From: Symsagittifera roscoffensis
Lineage: Eukaryota > Xenacoelomorpha > Acoela > Convolutidae
DNA length: 64,000 bases
Direction of reading: 5' to 3'
Assembly (NCBI RefSeq): GCF_963678635.1
Contig: NC_087065.1
Location: 41,729,430-41,793,429, forward strand
The position numbers were made by a program, and so were the translations under genes. How positions within the stretch are numbered: position 1 is the first letter of the stretch; the number at the start of each line of letters is the position of its first letter. Positions 44,480 through 57,524 of this stretch are shown here, one piece after another. The notes under the pieces were generated by a model. It saw only the letters and a list, made by a program, of their open reading frames with translations, was not told the origin of the DNA and made no database searches.

Positions 44480-46784
44480 GTGCTTGAGCCCCAGGGCCTC
44501 TCCAACTCCTGTCTACACTCCAGATCCTCCAGGTCCAACTCCATTATTTTCTCCAGATATCGTGTTCGGCTTGTCTCCGCTGGTCTCTCCACTCTCGTGT
44601 TATCTTTCACCACCACTGAGGATACCACTGAATTTTGGGGCCTCGATGACTCTGCTTCCTCGGCTTCCATCGGCGTGGAACCCGGTAATCTAGTCCAGCT
44701 GCTCCTCGAGCTGTCTCTTGAGTCGATCGACTCTCGCTCCCAGGCGCCTGGACAGGGGTCTTGTGGCAAGGAAAGGGGGATTTGGGGTTGGACCGAATGT
44801 GACTTGGGCCGTTTCAAGCAGATATGCCTCCAGCCCACTTATGTGCCTCTGGAAAACGTTGTTCAACCACTCCACACCCCTAGGTCTGTCGAAATGGATT
44901 CCGTCTGAAGACGCATCCTCCGGGAAGGATCGCTCCATCTGATCGGCTACGTCCAGCAATCTGACGGGAAGGACACTCCTCTGATGTATCTGCCTGCCTG
45001 ATTATTTCGTTCAGGTTCCGCACTTTCTCAATCATTTCCATCGCATGTTGGTCGGCCTTCATGTTATAAGGGATGGTGCAAATTGTGAGTATGGCGGGAT
45101 CCATCTGAATCCGCAACTCCTCCAGAATGCAGCTCATTTTATCATGTAGCCTCATCACTTTTCTTGACTCACCTCTGGACACGTCATTGGTCCCCATCAT
45201 TAGAGTCACCGTATACATTCTTGCCATCCCTAGCATCTCGAGTGATGCCAACATCTGCGGCGTTGCGGCTCCAGAGAAACTCAAGATCCCAGTCTGCCAG
45301 TGCGACTGGATCCGGGTCAGCACCCGTATCAGGCTGTCCCCTATAATCAGGTGAACTGCACCCTCCGGTATTCGTGGCTGTGTATAGTATTCAGCCCAAG
45401 ACGCGTCATGGAAACAATCCCTTCTCGCCCGCTGCGCCGCGTTCCAATCCATGCGGTTGTGCCTGTGATAACTGCCATCCGTGTTCTTCTTATAGCTTGC
45501 GATCACCATATTTCTGACCGGTTGCTCCCTCCAAGTCGGGGGTAGCTCCACTCTAGTTGGACTTTCACGATTTCTCAGCTGTAGCCTCTCATTTAACTCC
45601 TTGAGACGCGACGAGCTCCCGCTCACTTGACTGCTGCTCGGGGTTGAGCTCGGGGTATATCCCGGCAGTGCCACGTCCATCAGTGGGCGTATCGGTTGTG
45701 TCTCCAAACCACGCAGGGAGGACGCTGATTCGGTTGGTATCCACACTTCCAGTCCCTCGTTTATGTGCTCTTGAGCCACGCGGTCTAAGTTGAATCGTCC
45801 CTTTGACCTGGGAGCCTCATCCACCTCCATACGTGACTCCGGCCTTGAGCCTGCAGCAGCTCGCTCCGTAGTCCTGGTCCCCTTTTCCTTTTGCCTGTCG
45901 AACTCTCGTTGTCACCGCTGGATCTTTTCAAGTTCCGACTTCAACTGCTCGCAGTTCGCCTCGTTCTCTCGCACCCTTTGTTCTTGCTGGTATTCTGCTT
46001 TCAACATTTCAAGGTCACGCTGCGCCTGATCCCTCTCAAGGATCGCTTGGTCCCCCTCCAGATTCGCTTGATCCCTCTCGAGTTTCGCGCTATCCCGGTC
46101 AAGATTCGCTTTATTCTTCTCCCTCTGCGCCCTCTTAAGTTCCCTTTTCAGGTTACTGAGGTCAGGACACGTCTCCTCCGTTTCCTGTGCTCGGATCATA
46201 GAAGGTGGCTTGCTTGTGGATTGGCCCGCGGATCTTGCCGGTGGTCTCGTCGGTAAGGGGAACTCTCCTGCGCCGTACTCAGTGTTGTTGCTCAAGCCAG
46301 GATTTCTTGCCAAGTCGAATCCTCTCACCCCTCCATCCAAATTCCAGGAGAACCACCTGGTCTGTTCTTGATTGGATATCCCTTCTGTGGTGTAGCCGAC
46401 CATCAAGACAGCTTCTGTCGCGGACTCCCTGCATTCACCTTGCTCCTGTAACTGCAGGATGGCGTTCAACATCACTGCCATCCTCTCATCCACTTGGGTG
46501 TAGTCCAGGTCCCTCAAGCGTCTGTACAATTCATCGAGCGTAGGCCTCTTTAGCACCGCAGGCATGGATTTCCAAAATCGATCTGCCATTTTTACGATTT
46601 CTAGATGATATCGCGCACTAACCAACCTGAGTATTACCGTACCAACCAACTTGAGTATTACCGTACCAACCAACTTGAGTACTTGAGAAATATCTCTTTC
46701 GAATGTTGCTGATCGTGAACATTGTTCAAGACCTTCTTTTCTCTTTCCAATGAGTGTGTCTAGGTCGTCAACTCGATTTAACAA
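44461..46784 (-). pseudogene. ORF B of element 2: coiled coil plus SGNH hydrolase with intact triad
   Basis: Frame 46784-45912 starts MLNRVDDLDTLIGKRKEG, includes the MADRFWKSMPA region and the coiled coil (LEGDQAILERDQAQRDLEML). After a stop at about 45912 (CAA/CAG to TGA type change) the frame 45830-44880 holds the hydrolase: VHLIIGDSLIRVL (nucleophile Ser, codon 45335-45333), FSGAATPQML, VTLMMGTNDVSRG and, after a small frameshift near 44995, SSDGIHFDR. The final part (44838-44461) extends to HTRI and overlaps the ORF C frame. N-terminal to MADRF it has a tandem expansion (VGTVILKLVGTVILRLV) from a repeated 20-25-bp unit at 46620-46680. Confidence 0.8.
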
Positions 46785-47080
46785 ATCAATCTGAAAGTAA
46801 AATCCACTTTTTAGTCTAAGGTGTTATGTTCCTAACCTAAACTCCCCCCCATTATTGTGGTTAAAACCTTATCCCTCCATTTGTCTTACTAAAATAATTC
46901 AATTGGAAGTTTTTTAAGATCATGCAGATTCATTTAATGTCTTAGCACCGTCAACTCTTTCAATTATAATTGTCATGCCAATTACGTTAAAATCTATCTA
47001 CCTGCTTCGAGATCCCCATGTACCCTTACTCGAGATCCCCATGTACCCCCAACTCAAGACCTCCGTTGTCCACCCGTAGC
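46785..47080 (-). promoter_or_regulatory. Spacer between ORF A and ORF B of element 2
   Basis: Homologous to 23273-23632. It keeps the G-tract (seven G in transcription sense, 46850-46844) and the flanking caataat and gttaggaac. No coding sequence. See element 1 for possible roles. Confidence 0.3.
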
Positions 47081-48372
47081 TCAGGCGATACTCAAGTAGT
47101 ATTTCTCGTGTAGGTGAACCATTATCTCCGTTTCTGCGAAGACCACGTGTAGGATGGCACATAACTCCCTTGGGCTCAACTTGCCCCTGTTTGGGTCATA
47201 AACAGGTATCGAGACCACCACTATCTCTCTTTCAATCATGAAATCTCTCAGCCTCGTTAGTGCTAACACCATGTGCTCAGGATCTATCGTATTCCTTTCA
47301 TTGACCCTCGTTACCAGAAAGCACAGGTATTTGCCCTGGACCTGTGCCACTGATGGGGGAAGCGCAGCCATTCCTTCCAGTCCCGGTCTCTGTCTGAAAA
47401 GAAACTCCACGTTCTGGTATTCTCTTTTGAAGTCGGCCTCTAGTCTCGATTTGAAGCTTATGTCCGCCGTTATACATATCGCGCTAGTCCTGTCTGACAA
47501 AAAGAAGTCGCGGTCCGTTATCAGGATGTTCTCCGAGTTTTCATTGGATATTTCAAATTTCGTTTTGAAGTTTCGTCCTATGGTAGGCTCGGCCTCTTCC
47601 TCGCCCAGTTCTAGCCCGATGGTCTCTCTTACTTCTCTGAGTTTCTTTATCATCAAATTTTTGGTGTGGGTAAGTCCTACCCCCACTCCCCGGACAAAAA
47701 TATTTATCGACGTCCCCGTCGATGATGCTGGGTCTAAATTATCTGGTGGTATTTCGAGCGGCCTGTAGGTTGCCGTCCAACCGAAGAGGGGATCTTCCGT
47801 TTTCACGTGTTGTTCTGCTGACACTTCGACCTGCTGGATGCCTTGCCCTTCATCTCCTTTGCTCTTGACATCACGCATCCACTCTAGTATTCTCAAGTTT
47901 GTGTTCTCCCTCCTCTCTATCTCTCTCTGCTCCAGATCTGTTTCTTGTTCTGGTGTAGAGTAGTCTTCCTTCGGGTAGTGTTCGTTGTCGTTGCTGATTT
48001 GCCATTCATCTCTGCCACCAATTCGCCCACACTCAGTAACTTGTCGCTCAATTCATCAGGCCCTATTTTGTCAATCAAGAAGTCATCCCCGTACCTATTG
48101 TACCTCATGCCTGTCCGTTTGCGATTACCACTCCTGGTTCCTGCTGTTATCGGCAAGTCTGGTTCCGTCCATTTTGGCACCTCGTCCTGCTCCGGATCGT
48201 TCCAGTCTTCTTTCACAGAGGATTCCGCGTCTGAGTCCGCTTCTATCTTTTCATTGTCATCCAAACGCAAGTCCTCGTTGCCATCATTTTTCTCTCTGGT
48301 TCCCCTTTCGTTCACCTCGCAAGCTGGCTCCACCAATAGGTACTCGAATCCCTCCATTTTCTGCGTACGCAC
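47081..48372 (-). pseudogene. ORF A of element 2, acidic linker and macro-like domain
   Basis: Frames 48372-47917 and 47896-47081 give the acidic linker and the terminal macro-like domain (AICITADISFKSRLEADFK, KYLCFLVTRVNERNTIDPEH, LRDFMIEREIVVVSIPVYD, FAETEIMVHLHEKYYLSIA). A single shift near 47910 separates them. The domain is about 90% similar to the one in element 1 and fully open, suggesting it was kept until recently. Confidence 0.75.
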
Positions 48373-49783
48373 CAGTCTTCTGGGGATGGGACCGCTTCCT
48401 TAACATAAGCTTGAGGCAATGTCTTTTTTCCTTCGTATTCTGGGTGAACGAATGTTAGAGGCATCGCTCTTTCCGTGCCCGTCAACATCATGAAGGGACT
48501 GATTACTGTTGTTGAGTGTTGCGTACTGTTGTACGCCCCTACCACCTGCGGCAGATACCTATCCCAATCCGTCATGTACCTTGAGCAGTATACCCTCAGC
48601 ATGTTCACCAACGTTCTATTCTGCCTCTCCACCAACCCGTTGGTCTGGGGATGGTAGGTCGTTGAGTGCGCTTGAGCAATGTGTGACATCTTCATCAATT
48701 CTTTTGTCAGGTCCCCCACGAAAGCTTTGCCTTTTTCCGACTGAAATGTCATGGGACAACCATACCGTGATATCCAATGTGTTATCAGGTGGTCACAAGT
48801 CTCTTCTGCCGAGGCTGTCTGACACGGCACCGCTTCTGCCAACTTTGTGAAATGATCTATTATGACCAGTATCTGGTTATATCCCGATTCTGTCATACAG
48901 ATCTTTTGATGGTCTATCTGCACAACCTCGTTAAATTCCGAGTTTTCAAGAGATTTGAGTGGGAACTTCATCCTCCTTGGTTCTTTCACTTGCAGGCATG
49001 CCAGGCATGTATTCACCCATCTCTCGCAAGCTTTCCATAATCCTGGCCAGTCAACCTGTGAAGTATTCTTTGTTGCACGTTGTCTATCCCCTGGTGCCCC
49101 ATTTTATCATGCGATCTGAATAACACTTCCGTCTGATACAACTGTTGCAGTATGATGAGGTTATGCTTGTGTAATATCTTCTCCTCATCTTTTCTCTTGC
49201 ATGCTGCCACCCCATCAGCTGTGTGATAGAGTAAATCGTTTCTGTCTTTGTAGAACTGGCTCCAGATCTTGTAGCTGTCTTCTTCCAGGTCCCCCTTCTC
49301 TTTGGACCCATTCCGGGTCCATTTGGAGAGGTTACTTGTCATCTTGTCATTCTTTTGGGCCCGTATTAGATCCGACAGCCAATATCTCGCCTTGACGTGT
49401 TCTTTTAGTGCCATTATCTGACCATTCATTTCTCCAGGGTTGTCGATGTCATCCTTCAGCTTCACGCATACTATCCTCCTCATGATCTTCCTGTCATCTT
49501 CTGGCACCAGATTTGTTCTGACATTTGAGTTGCACGATAGCTCCCTAAATGGTTTCCTCGACACTGCAATTTTCTCAAGTTCTTCACCTCCTCGCACTTC
49601 CTGCTGATCCAAGTTGTACGTTCCTGAGGAGGGAGCCGTCTGTAGCTCCCTGTCGCGGTGTCTCATCTTCTCTTCCGCCAGTATCATGCATAGACTATCT
49701 TGGTCATCGCTGCTCTTCTCCGAATCTTCATCCCACTCTTCACACTCTCCGGACAATTTTTCTTCTCCAGCATCTTCTTCCAC
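48312..49783 (-). pseudogene. ORF A of element 2, integrase, with deleted GPY/F module and altered Asp
   Basis: Frame 49783-49013 carries the acidic pre-integrase region and HHCC start (SHDKMGHQG); after a shift near 49050 the frame 49016-48312 holds CLACLQVK, VVQIDHQKI and TNGLVERQNRTL. The second catalytic position reads FQSEKGKAF in place of FQSDNGKAF (Asp to Glu). About 280 bp (equivalent to 24946-25227 of element 1) are deleted, joining YVKEAV to PSPEDW and removing the GPY/F module. This integrase is not expected to be functional. Confidence 0.85.
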
Positions 49784-49828
49784 TGTGGGCCACTCCCCGG
49801 ACTATTGTCCTAGTCCAAGGTGTTCAGC

Positions 49829-51657
49829 CTACTCCTTAAAGGCCACTTTCTTCTTCCTAACCCGAGTCCGCTCAAGTATGTCATCAGGGATTTTATCAAC
49901 CAATGACTGCACGACTTCTTTCCCGTCAAATTTTTCTTTTAAGGAGTCCTCGCCACCACCCGTTTCATTCCTTCTCAATATCGTGACTTCCGGTTCCTCC
50001 TTAGCATTTTTTTTGATCACGGGTTCATCGTCTGCCAGTTTTTCGAGTAATCTCATCAAGTCTTCATCTATCTGTGCATCTCCTGTTTCTACCTGGTTGA
50101 GATCATAGCCTTTTGCCTTGAACGTCTCCCTCACAATTTTTGACTTGAGCATTATCCCTATCGGCATCCCTCGGGTCTTCTTCAAGATCGTTTTCTCTGG
50201 AGGCTCCCTTGGTTATTCGGGGTGATCTTCTATCGGTTTGCCTGACTTGTCGAGCCATCTCGTGAATGGAAGACTATCATACGTTTCCTTATCTTTGATT
50301 TCTGGCCTATCCGCCTCCCTCTGTTCCTGTCTCTCGTAGAACTCCGTCTTCTTACTCAAGCTAGCGGCATTTTGATGTTTGTTTCTTGTCCTATGCTCAA
50401 TTATCATGTTGTATCCGTCCAGGCGAACTATCCACCTTCCAATGTAGCTCTGGTCCATGGAGTACGTCTTCAGCCAGCTGAGTGCCCTGTTGTCGACTCG
50501 CAGCTTGAATGGCTCACTGCCTAGGTATGCTCTATATTTTTTGACAAAGGTAACCACCACGAACATCTCTGCTTTCGGCGCCCCGTACTTCATTTCCGTA
50601 TCACTCAAGACTTTTTACTCCCGTACGCTATTGGTCTTAAGACTGTCTTCCCGTTCCATTCCTGTTCTTGATGGAGAATGCCAGAAATCGCAACTACCGA
50701 CGCATCTGTGTCCAGCACGCACAATCCTTTTTCCGTTGGCATCCCTAGCACCGGTGCCTCGCACAACTCCCTCTTTAATCTCTGGATTGATTCTTCTGCC
50801 TCGTTGTTCTTACCTTTATGCCTCATTAGTTGTTGCATCGGGTATACTTTGTCCGCGTAGCCCTTGAAGAACTCCCTGTAATAGTTCGCGAAACCCAGGA
50901 AGCTCATCAATTGATGTTCCGTCTTTGGCGATTTCCATGTCAGAACCGCTTCTACTGCATCTGGGTCTGGTCTGATGCCATGCCTGTCCACCATCCTTCC
51001 CAAGTATTTGATCGAGTCCTTGATTATCTCGCACTTTGATGGTTTGCACTTTAGTCCTGACCTCTTCATGCATGCAAACACCTCGTCTAGGCGCTCGATG
51101 TGGTCCTCCAGTGTAGGCGTCGCAATTACCACGTGATCCACGTAGCACATTATCAGGTTGCCGTATTTCTTTGTCACACCTATCAATGCGTGTGCCATCA
51201 ACCGTTGAAATCAAGGGTCGTAAAAAAATTTGCATCACCTAACTTCGAGAGGCTCTCATCAATTCTAGGTATGGGATAGGCATCCTTCACCATGACGGAG
51301 TTCAGATACCGAAAGTCACAACAAAATCTCAATTGGTCGCCTTTCTTTTTGGCCATCACTACTCCACGGTGATTTGGATGGTTCTATCATATCATACTCT
51401 AGTAAGGTCTCTATCTCTTTTCTACATGCATCCGATTTGTGCGGGGTCATGCGCCTCGCCCCCTCCCTGTGCGGTACCGCAGACCCTTCAAGCTCTATTA
51501 CATGTTCAACGAAATTACAGCATCCAATGTCTGCCTTATGTCTCGAAAAAACGTCCTCGTTCCGCTCTAGTACGTCCTTGATGGCCTCGAGCTGTTCATC
51601 CGTTACCGTACCCCTTAAGTGCTCTATTTCAGGTAAAACTGGTTTATCCAATTCCAT
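49829..51657 (-). pseudogene. ORF A of element 2, reverse transcriptase and RNase H, broken
   Basis: Frames 51657-51316, 51201-50605, 50608-50213 and 50185-49829. The RT lacks about 126 bp between motif A and motif B (equivalent to 28076-28201 of element 1, with aat at the joint), and the active site reads CYVDHVVIA in place of CYVDDVVIA. RNase H keeps LDTDASVVAISGIL and RVDNRALSWL. Near 51340 the segment after SPW is shortened. Element 2 shows AAAAAG where element 1 has a TAG between protease and RT. Confidence 0.88.
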
Positions 51658-53558
51658 TTCTCTAGTGTTGGTCTTTCTGGAAAATTTGAACAGCTCGAGA
51701 GTCCATCATCTGTCTCTGACTTAAGTGACTTCACAAGACCTGATGAATCTTTTATTTTCTTTAATCGTCTCAAGATACAAATCTTGTCCCTATGATTGGG
51801 GCATTTCAGTACTTCATTCTCTTTTACATTCTCTGTCATTTCATATCGAGTTTTCACGGGTAAAGCATATCCCAGCTTCCTTCCCCTCTGGATTGTTATG
51901 GGTATGTCAAGAGTATTCAACAAGACACTGACGCAGAGGCCGCTCTTGGTTATCGAGAAGGATCTTCCTAAAACAGCAGCACTTTGACTGTTTGGATTTG
52001 GGACTATGTATGATTGCTTGTTATCACTTAGTTCATTATAATTTTTCATCCGTAAGCCTACAATTGCCGCTTCGTTCGCTTTCAGCCTTACCCTCCTACT
52101 CAAGAATACCGGCGCTTTATTCTCATTTGCCATTATCAGATTTACCGGTTTAATTACGTACTACCTATCCGGGTTTCGAATCCTGAACATGGCATTGCTT
52201 AGATCAATCGTTAAGTCAAAATTCCTGATGAAGTCTCTGCCTAAAATGAACTGGTCAGACTATTCTAGGTTCTCCGCCACAAGAAAGCTCATCCACAGGT
52301 TGCGTTCCCCTAGATTTAGGGCTATTATTGGTGTTCTGCCTAGTACCCGCAGCGCCCCTTTGTTTCTTGACAGCTTTATTCTTGAAGTCTATCAAGTCAT
52401 CTTTGTCGAAACTCATTCGCTCCCAAGTCTCGATTGGTATAACACTCAAGACTGCTCCCGTATCAAGTAACCCGCGTAACTGAGTCTTTCTGCCACTTAT
52501 GTCGAGCACGCGTGCTGATACGTCTGCCTCCGTCCCGATGTGCATTGTATCCTCTTCTAACATTGCGCAGTGTCCAATCGATCTTACTTTCAATTCTTCT
52601 TTACCCTCGTAGATCTGTCCGGCTAGGTCCTCAACACATGTTATCATGGTTTTCGTGTAGATGTTTATCCCATCTATATTTAACATCACCTCATGCGGAC
52701 CATAAGCTTCTGTGTATATATTCTCAACACGGACTGACTTGCTGCCAACTCTTGTGAGTAGCGCCCTCAAGGCTCTAGAAGTCGTCTGTGGACTTATTGC
52801 ACTTAAGTAGTCTGCGTACACATCAATGTGCATTATTGTCTGGTCGCTGGTTTCGCTCAAGCTCCTTGTTACTTCATGCCGCCCACAGTGATTATTGACA
52901 TTATCCTGGCTCCAATCTTTGGTATGCCGAATGGCTTTCCCGTCACCATTTTCAGACTGTTGCAATTTCCACTGTTTGTCGCTCCCACTACGGCTTCTTG
53001 CACTGGCACTGGCCAACTTAACGTCTCGTTTAACTTCTGCTTTTCGATTTCCTGTTTCAATGGTTGATCTATCTCCTTCGTCACTAGGTCCTGTTTCACT
53101 TTGTTAATAGCCTCTGCAGCTCCTCTCCCAAAATTTGTCTCTGGAGGCTTCCTGGTCATGGTCTCCATGGCATTATTCACTTGCGTTACAGCTTTCACCG
53201 TCTTCGTCGGTAGTTCCTCATTCGGTGCCTCTGAATTTCTTGTTTCAAACTCGGCTTGTCTGTTCCTCGTGTTCTGCACCGCCGCTAACGCTAACTTGTG
53301 TTTCGGATTACTTTGATTTTCTACTGCTTCCCAAAATAATGGACAGTCCATCCTAAAGTGGCCCTCTTGATTGCAGAAGAAGCATCTCGCACCTATCTTG
53401 ATGATCAGGCCGCTGTATAACTCGTGTTCTTCCATCTGGCTCATAGCTTCCTCATCCGGAGCATACCCCAGACTCTTCATGCCTTGTTTATACGTCGTGC
53501 AGTCCGCCACATGATGGTCCGCTGATCCACAATTTGCGCATGACCTACGTTTGTCCAT
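51624..53558 (-). pseudogene. ORF A of element 2, nucleocapsid knuckles and protease
   Basis: Frames 53558-52869, 53016-52255 and 52133-51624. Both CCHC knuckles are in one frame here: CANCGSADHHVADC and CFFCNQEGHFRMDC. The protease keeps LLDTGAVLSVIPIETW. Two shifts (near 52880 and 52260) break the frame. Downstream, SFSITKSGLCVSVLLNTL and IPITIQRGRKLG match element 1 closely. Confidence 0.85.
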
Positions 53559-55397
53559 ATCATCTCTAGGCTTATACCATGACGACCTCTGTGGTTGACT
53601 CCCCCTTGCATGTTCCTGTTATCCGAGTATGAGTATTTCTTGGGTTTCATCAGCATGTACTCTCTCGACTTCTGTCTCATTTCTTCTGGAGTCGGTGCGC
53701 TATCTTTCGACAGTGTATAGTACGTTGCTAACATTCTTCTCAAGTCGTCACTTTTTACCCCATCGATGAACTTCGAGGCGATGCTAAAATTCCTTCTGTT
53801 TGTTGACTCTTCAGGATCACTCCTTCGTCTCAAGCTCTTAAGATCATCCAGGAACCGATCAATTGATTCATCGTCCCTTTGCCTTCTCTTTTCAAATCTC
53901 ATCATCGCTTGGTGACCCTTCATGCCTGACCCGAATCGATTCAACAATATCTCGAAGATTTTGTCCGCAGTATCGCGTTCCTCTTCTTTCTTTGCAACTA
54001 CACATTTCAACGCCGTGTTTTCTAAGTTGCTGAGTATCGCTGTGCAGGTTGTCTCTCGTCGTTCAAGTTGTCCTGTTTCAAATGTAGTCCCATGACTTCT
54101 ACCCAAGTGTCGATGCATCCGTCTGAGTCGTCCTTAAATTCTTTTGGCTTCTTGAAGGTTTTCCTGGATTTGCCAACTCCTCTTTCACTCGAGTCAGTGT
54201 TTCTCGTAGCGAAAGCTTCCAATGTCCTATTCATCATCTCCCTGGTGCTAGCCGACGTCATGGCATCAGGTCCCACATTGTTGTTTATTCCCCGGGCCAT
54301 TTGTCGTAGTTGAGGTCCCACTCTTAATAATTGTCTTGGCCCCCCCTGGACCGATTCTCGCTGCACCCCGGGGTAACGGTAATGGTGTTGACTCCCGCTT
54401 GTTCCGTTGTGGTTCCAAGAAATCAACTCTGTTACCTTGCGTTCGATCCGTTACCGGCCTGTCTTGTGATGTAGAGTTTCTCAAGATGGCATCCAGTTTG
54501 GCCTGTATGGCACTTGAACTCTCAGCCTGGTCCCTGCTCATTGTGTCCATTCTCGTTTCCAGACTCCCTAACTTGCTGTTCACAGTGTCATACCGTTGCT
54601 TCATTACTTGCATGTCGTTGTTGTTTTGCTGAAGCTTCTGACATTTGCTGAAGCTTCTCCTCCGTCGCCTTCGCCAGATTGAAGTAGTTGTCCAGGTACT
54701 CGTGTTTGTTGTATCTTAATTCTTTCTTTATCACTTCTCGATCCTCCTCGCTGCAATTTAGTTTTTTGTCGATCTGATCTAACGTCGCCATTAAATTGCC
54801 CAGCTCAAGAGAAGTTGTTGTTTCATGGTCAGCTGTTGCCCCATGACTAGCTTTTGCCCCATGTTTGGCCTGATCGTCATCTTGGTTGGCCTCTGTTGTT
54901 CTCGTGGAAACTGTTCCAAACGTTTTGCCTTTCTCGGCTTTTTGTTCTTCCTTCACTATGTCTCTCGATTTCATTCCGACCATCATTGCTAACCTCTCTG
55001 TGAATAACCTTCTTTTTGTTTGAGACTCGTCCTTTATTGTTTCTGGCGTGTTGCCCGTCGCGTCCTCCAAAGTGTCTATCGGTGAGAATTCCATCGACTT
55101 TCGCTTTTGTTCTTCTGCATTCGGCATCGGTTTAGACTCCGTTGTCTTCTTCTCCACCTCATCAACACTCTGATCTGGTGTCTCAAGATCAATTTCTTTA
55201 GCAGGTTCCGTTCGACCCTCTTCAGCGCTTCCTCTCGTCTTGTTTTCCTTTGCGCTTCTTGTGTTGACCATGCTCACTGAAAAGTTCTTTCTTGTAACTT
55301 TTTGGTCCGACGGCATCAATTTTTGTTGCGAAGAGTTATGTTTTGTCTTTGACTCGAGAACTCTTTTTTCTGCTTTTGGTACCCTACTTCGCCTCAT
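53477..55397 (-). pseudogene. ORF A of element 2, Gag matrix/capsid region
   Basis: The ATG at 55397 opens 269 codons (to 54588), hydrophilic with a coiled-coil-like end. After shifts, frames 54426-54022 and 54118-53477 continue with a retrotransposon-gag capsid signature: DSDGCIDTWVEVMGLHLKQD, DKIFEILLNRFGSGMKGHQA, MRFEKRRQRDDESIDRFLDD and FIDGVKSDDLRRMLATYY. Gag builds the particle. This copy keeps the capsid segment that element 1 has lost. Confidence 0.82.
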
Positions 55398-55607
55398 GAT
55401 TTTTATTTACAATTTTCTCTATCTACAATATTATTATTCACAAACTTCTATTCTACGGATAAAAATTCTAAAAATATTCCTAATTCTCTTAATTAAAGTA
55501 AATCTCCAATTCGTGATTTTAATAAAAATGGATTTTTCGCGATTTAATCGTTCGTACCAATCCTTTTGCTTTTAATTGAGCGTTGAGCTATTTCGCACTG
55601 TCCCAAG

Positions 55608-56040
55608 ACCTTTTAGTACCGTCACACAATTTTTTTGTACCGTCCCAAGACTTCCTGGTACTGTCCCAAGACTTATATGTACTGTCCCAAGACTCTCTGG
55701 TGCTGTCCCAAGACTTCTCTTAACTGTCCCAAGACTGTTGTCCCAAGACCACTGTCCCAAGACTGCCTGTCCCAAGACAGCTGTCCCAAGACTGCCTGTC
55801 CCAAGACTGCCTGTCCCAAGACTGCCTGTCCTAAGACTGCCTGTCCTAAGACTGCACTGTCCCAAGACTGCTGTCCCAAGACTACCTGTCCCAAGACTGC
55901 CTGTCCCAAGACCACTGTCCCAAGACTGCCTGTCCCAAGACTGCACTGTCCCAAGACTGCCTGTCCCAAGACTGCACTGTCCCAAGACTGATGTCTCAAT
56001 ACTGCCTGTCCCAAGACTGCACTGTCCCAAGACTTCTCCA
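55608..56040 (-). repeat. Leader minisatellite of element 2
   Basis: The same core word tgtcccaagact as in element 1, but here mixed 15-, 18- and 21-bp spacings with more variants (gcc, gcac, gctg, acca after the core). The order differs from 32112-32590, so the array changed independently after the copies separated. Confidence 0.9.
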
Positions 56041-57524
56041 CTAAGTGTTGGGACAGTGCGAACTCTTCTCTTTCGTTGTCGGGACTCTTGAACCACTGTA
56101 CCTGGTACCACCATTTGAGCTCTAGTAAACGATTTTCCCAAAAACACAATCTTCCTGGCCAAAAGTTAGAATTACCAACCCCCCTGTATTTATCTCCCTT
56201 TTAATGTTTTGATGCAAGTTGAAACCCAACTTGTTCGGGATTGTCTTTTGTTCACCTATTTGGTCAAAACCGATTAAAATTTTTAACCAAAAACCTGAAA
56301 ATTTAAACAGAGAAAAATCATAAAAACAGAAAAATGAACCCACCAAAAATTCAAAGGTGACTTGTGTCAACCTTTCGTTAGAAAAATCGTCTGGTACCTG
56401 ATTGCCACGCGTTTTTCTCCCCCTGCTAGCAATCTTATGGGGTATCACAAAAACCGTCTACTTCCGTTCCCCCCACCCGATCCGACCAGGGTACCTACCT
56501 TAAATCGATCTCAAATTTGGATATCCGCTTCTTATAATCAACGCGTGTAAGATTCTAATGTAACTAAATCGACGATGTCGATCAATTAGTTACTCTAATG
56601 TGTCCCCCCTTTTTACAATTTACAACCGCCAACCTCTAACCTAACCAGCCCCCCTTCTAACCTCCCCCCTGTTTAGGCCCCCTCTTAGGCCAAAAATTAC
56701 CTTGAGCGCTGGGTGCTAAACCTCTCAAGAGAAAACCGTAGAACCTGTTTCCAAGCTCTGCTCAAGTAAAAACGTTCCTCAAAACGATGGGTTCCGCTTA
56801 ACCAATTTTACACTTATCTTCTATAATGTAATGTGGATTCTAACGATACCCGATTGAGCAACCAGAACTCCCCTGTGTGTCCTCCACTGGTTGTTTTGAT
56901 CCCGTGCTGATTGTCTCCTTGACGTCTCCTGCACCTGATCGCCAGCACCATTTTCCCCCTTGGCTGTTCACCTGTTCCACTCAAGTCTCCTGAATGTCCA
57001 GCTAAGTCCCTGTGAACCACTTTCCTACTCGACTGGTCACCTCTTTCAGTTAAGTATCCTAGTGGTCCGGCTAAGTTGCAAGCTATCTGAAAACCCTTAA
57101 CAACGCACCACACTCGGGCACCTTATTAAATTGCTGAATTGATCGAAACGATCGGTCTTATAAAAACAGTATGGTATACTATTTAATTAATATAAAGGTT
57201 TGATCCAACTAATCTGGTGTCAAAGTCACTGTCATTTTTTGTTTTATGGTTTTTGTTCCTTTTTCTATTCTTTTTCGGTTTTTGTTTCGCTTTTTGTCTT
57301 TTGCTCGTTTTTTCGTCCCCCTAGTTACCCCCCTTACTCGGTTAGCTAAGCCTCGTTCGGAGAGCGTACCAGGAAGTTTTCTCGAGTTTTCTTAAAAAGC
57401 TATCACGGTACAACCGGAAGGTTTGCACGTTCCCGCTGAACCGTACCACCGGTACTCTAGAATGGGCATGTAGCCCGGAGCTGTGTCAAGTGGGTTCGAC
57501 TCCGTAGTCATGATGTCGTAAAAA
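56041..57524 (-). other. 5' leader of element 2
   Basis: Homologous to 32591-34055. A decayed version of the leader ORF lies at 57113-56814 (GFQIACNLAGPLGYLTERGD), with the upstream start region out of frame. The hairpin/B-box-like block recurs at about 57460-57515. No other coding signal. Confidence 0.55.
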
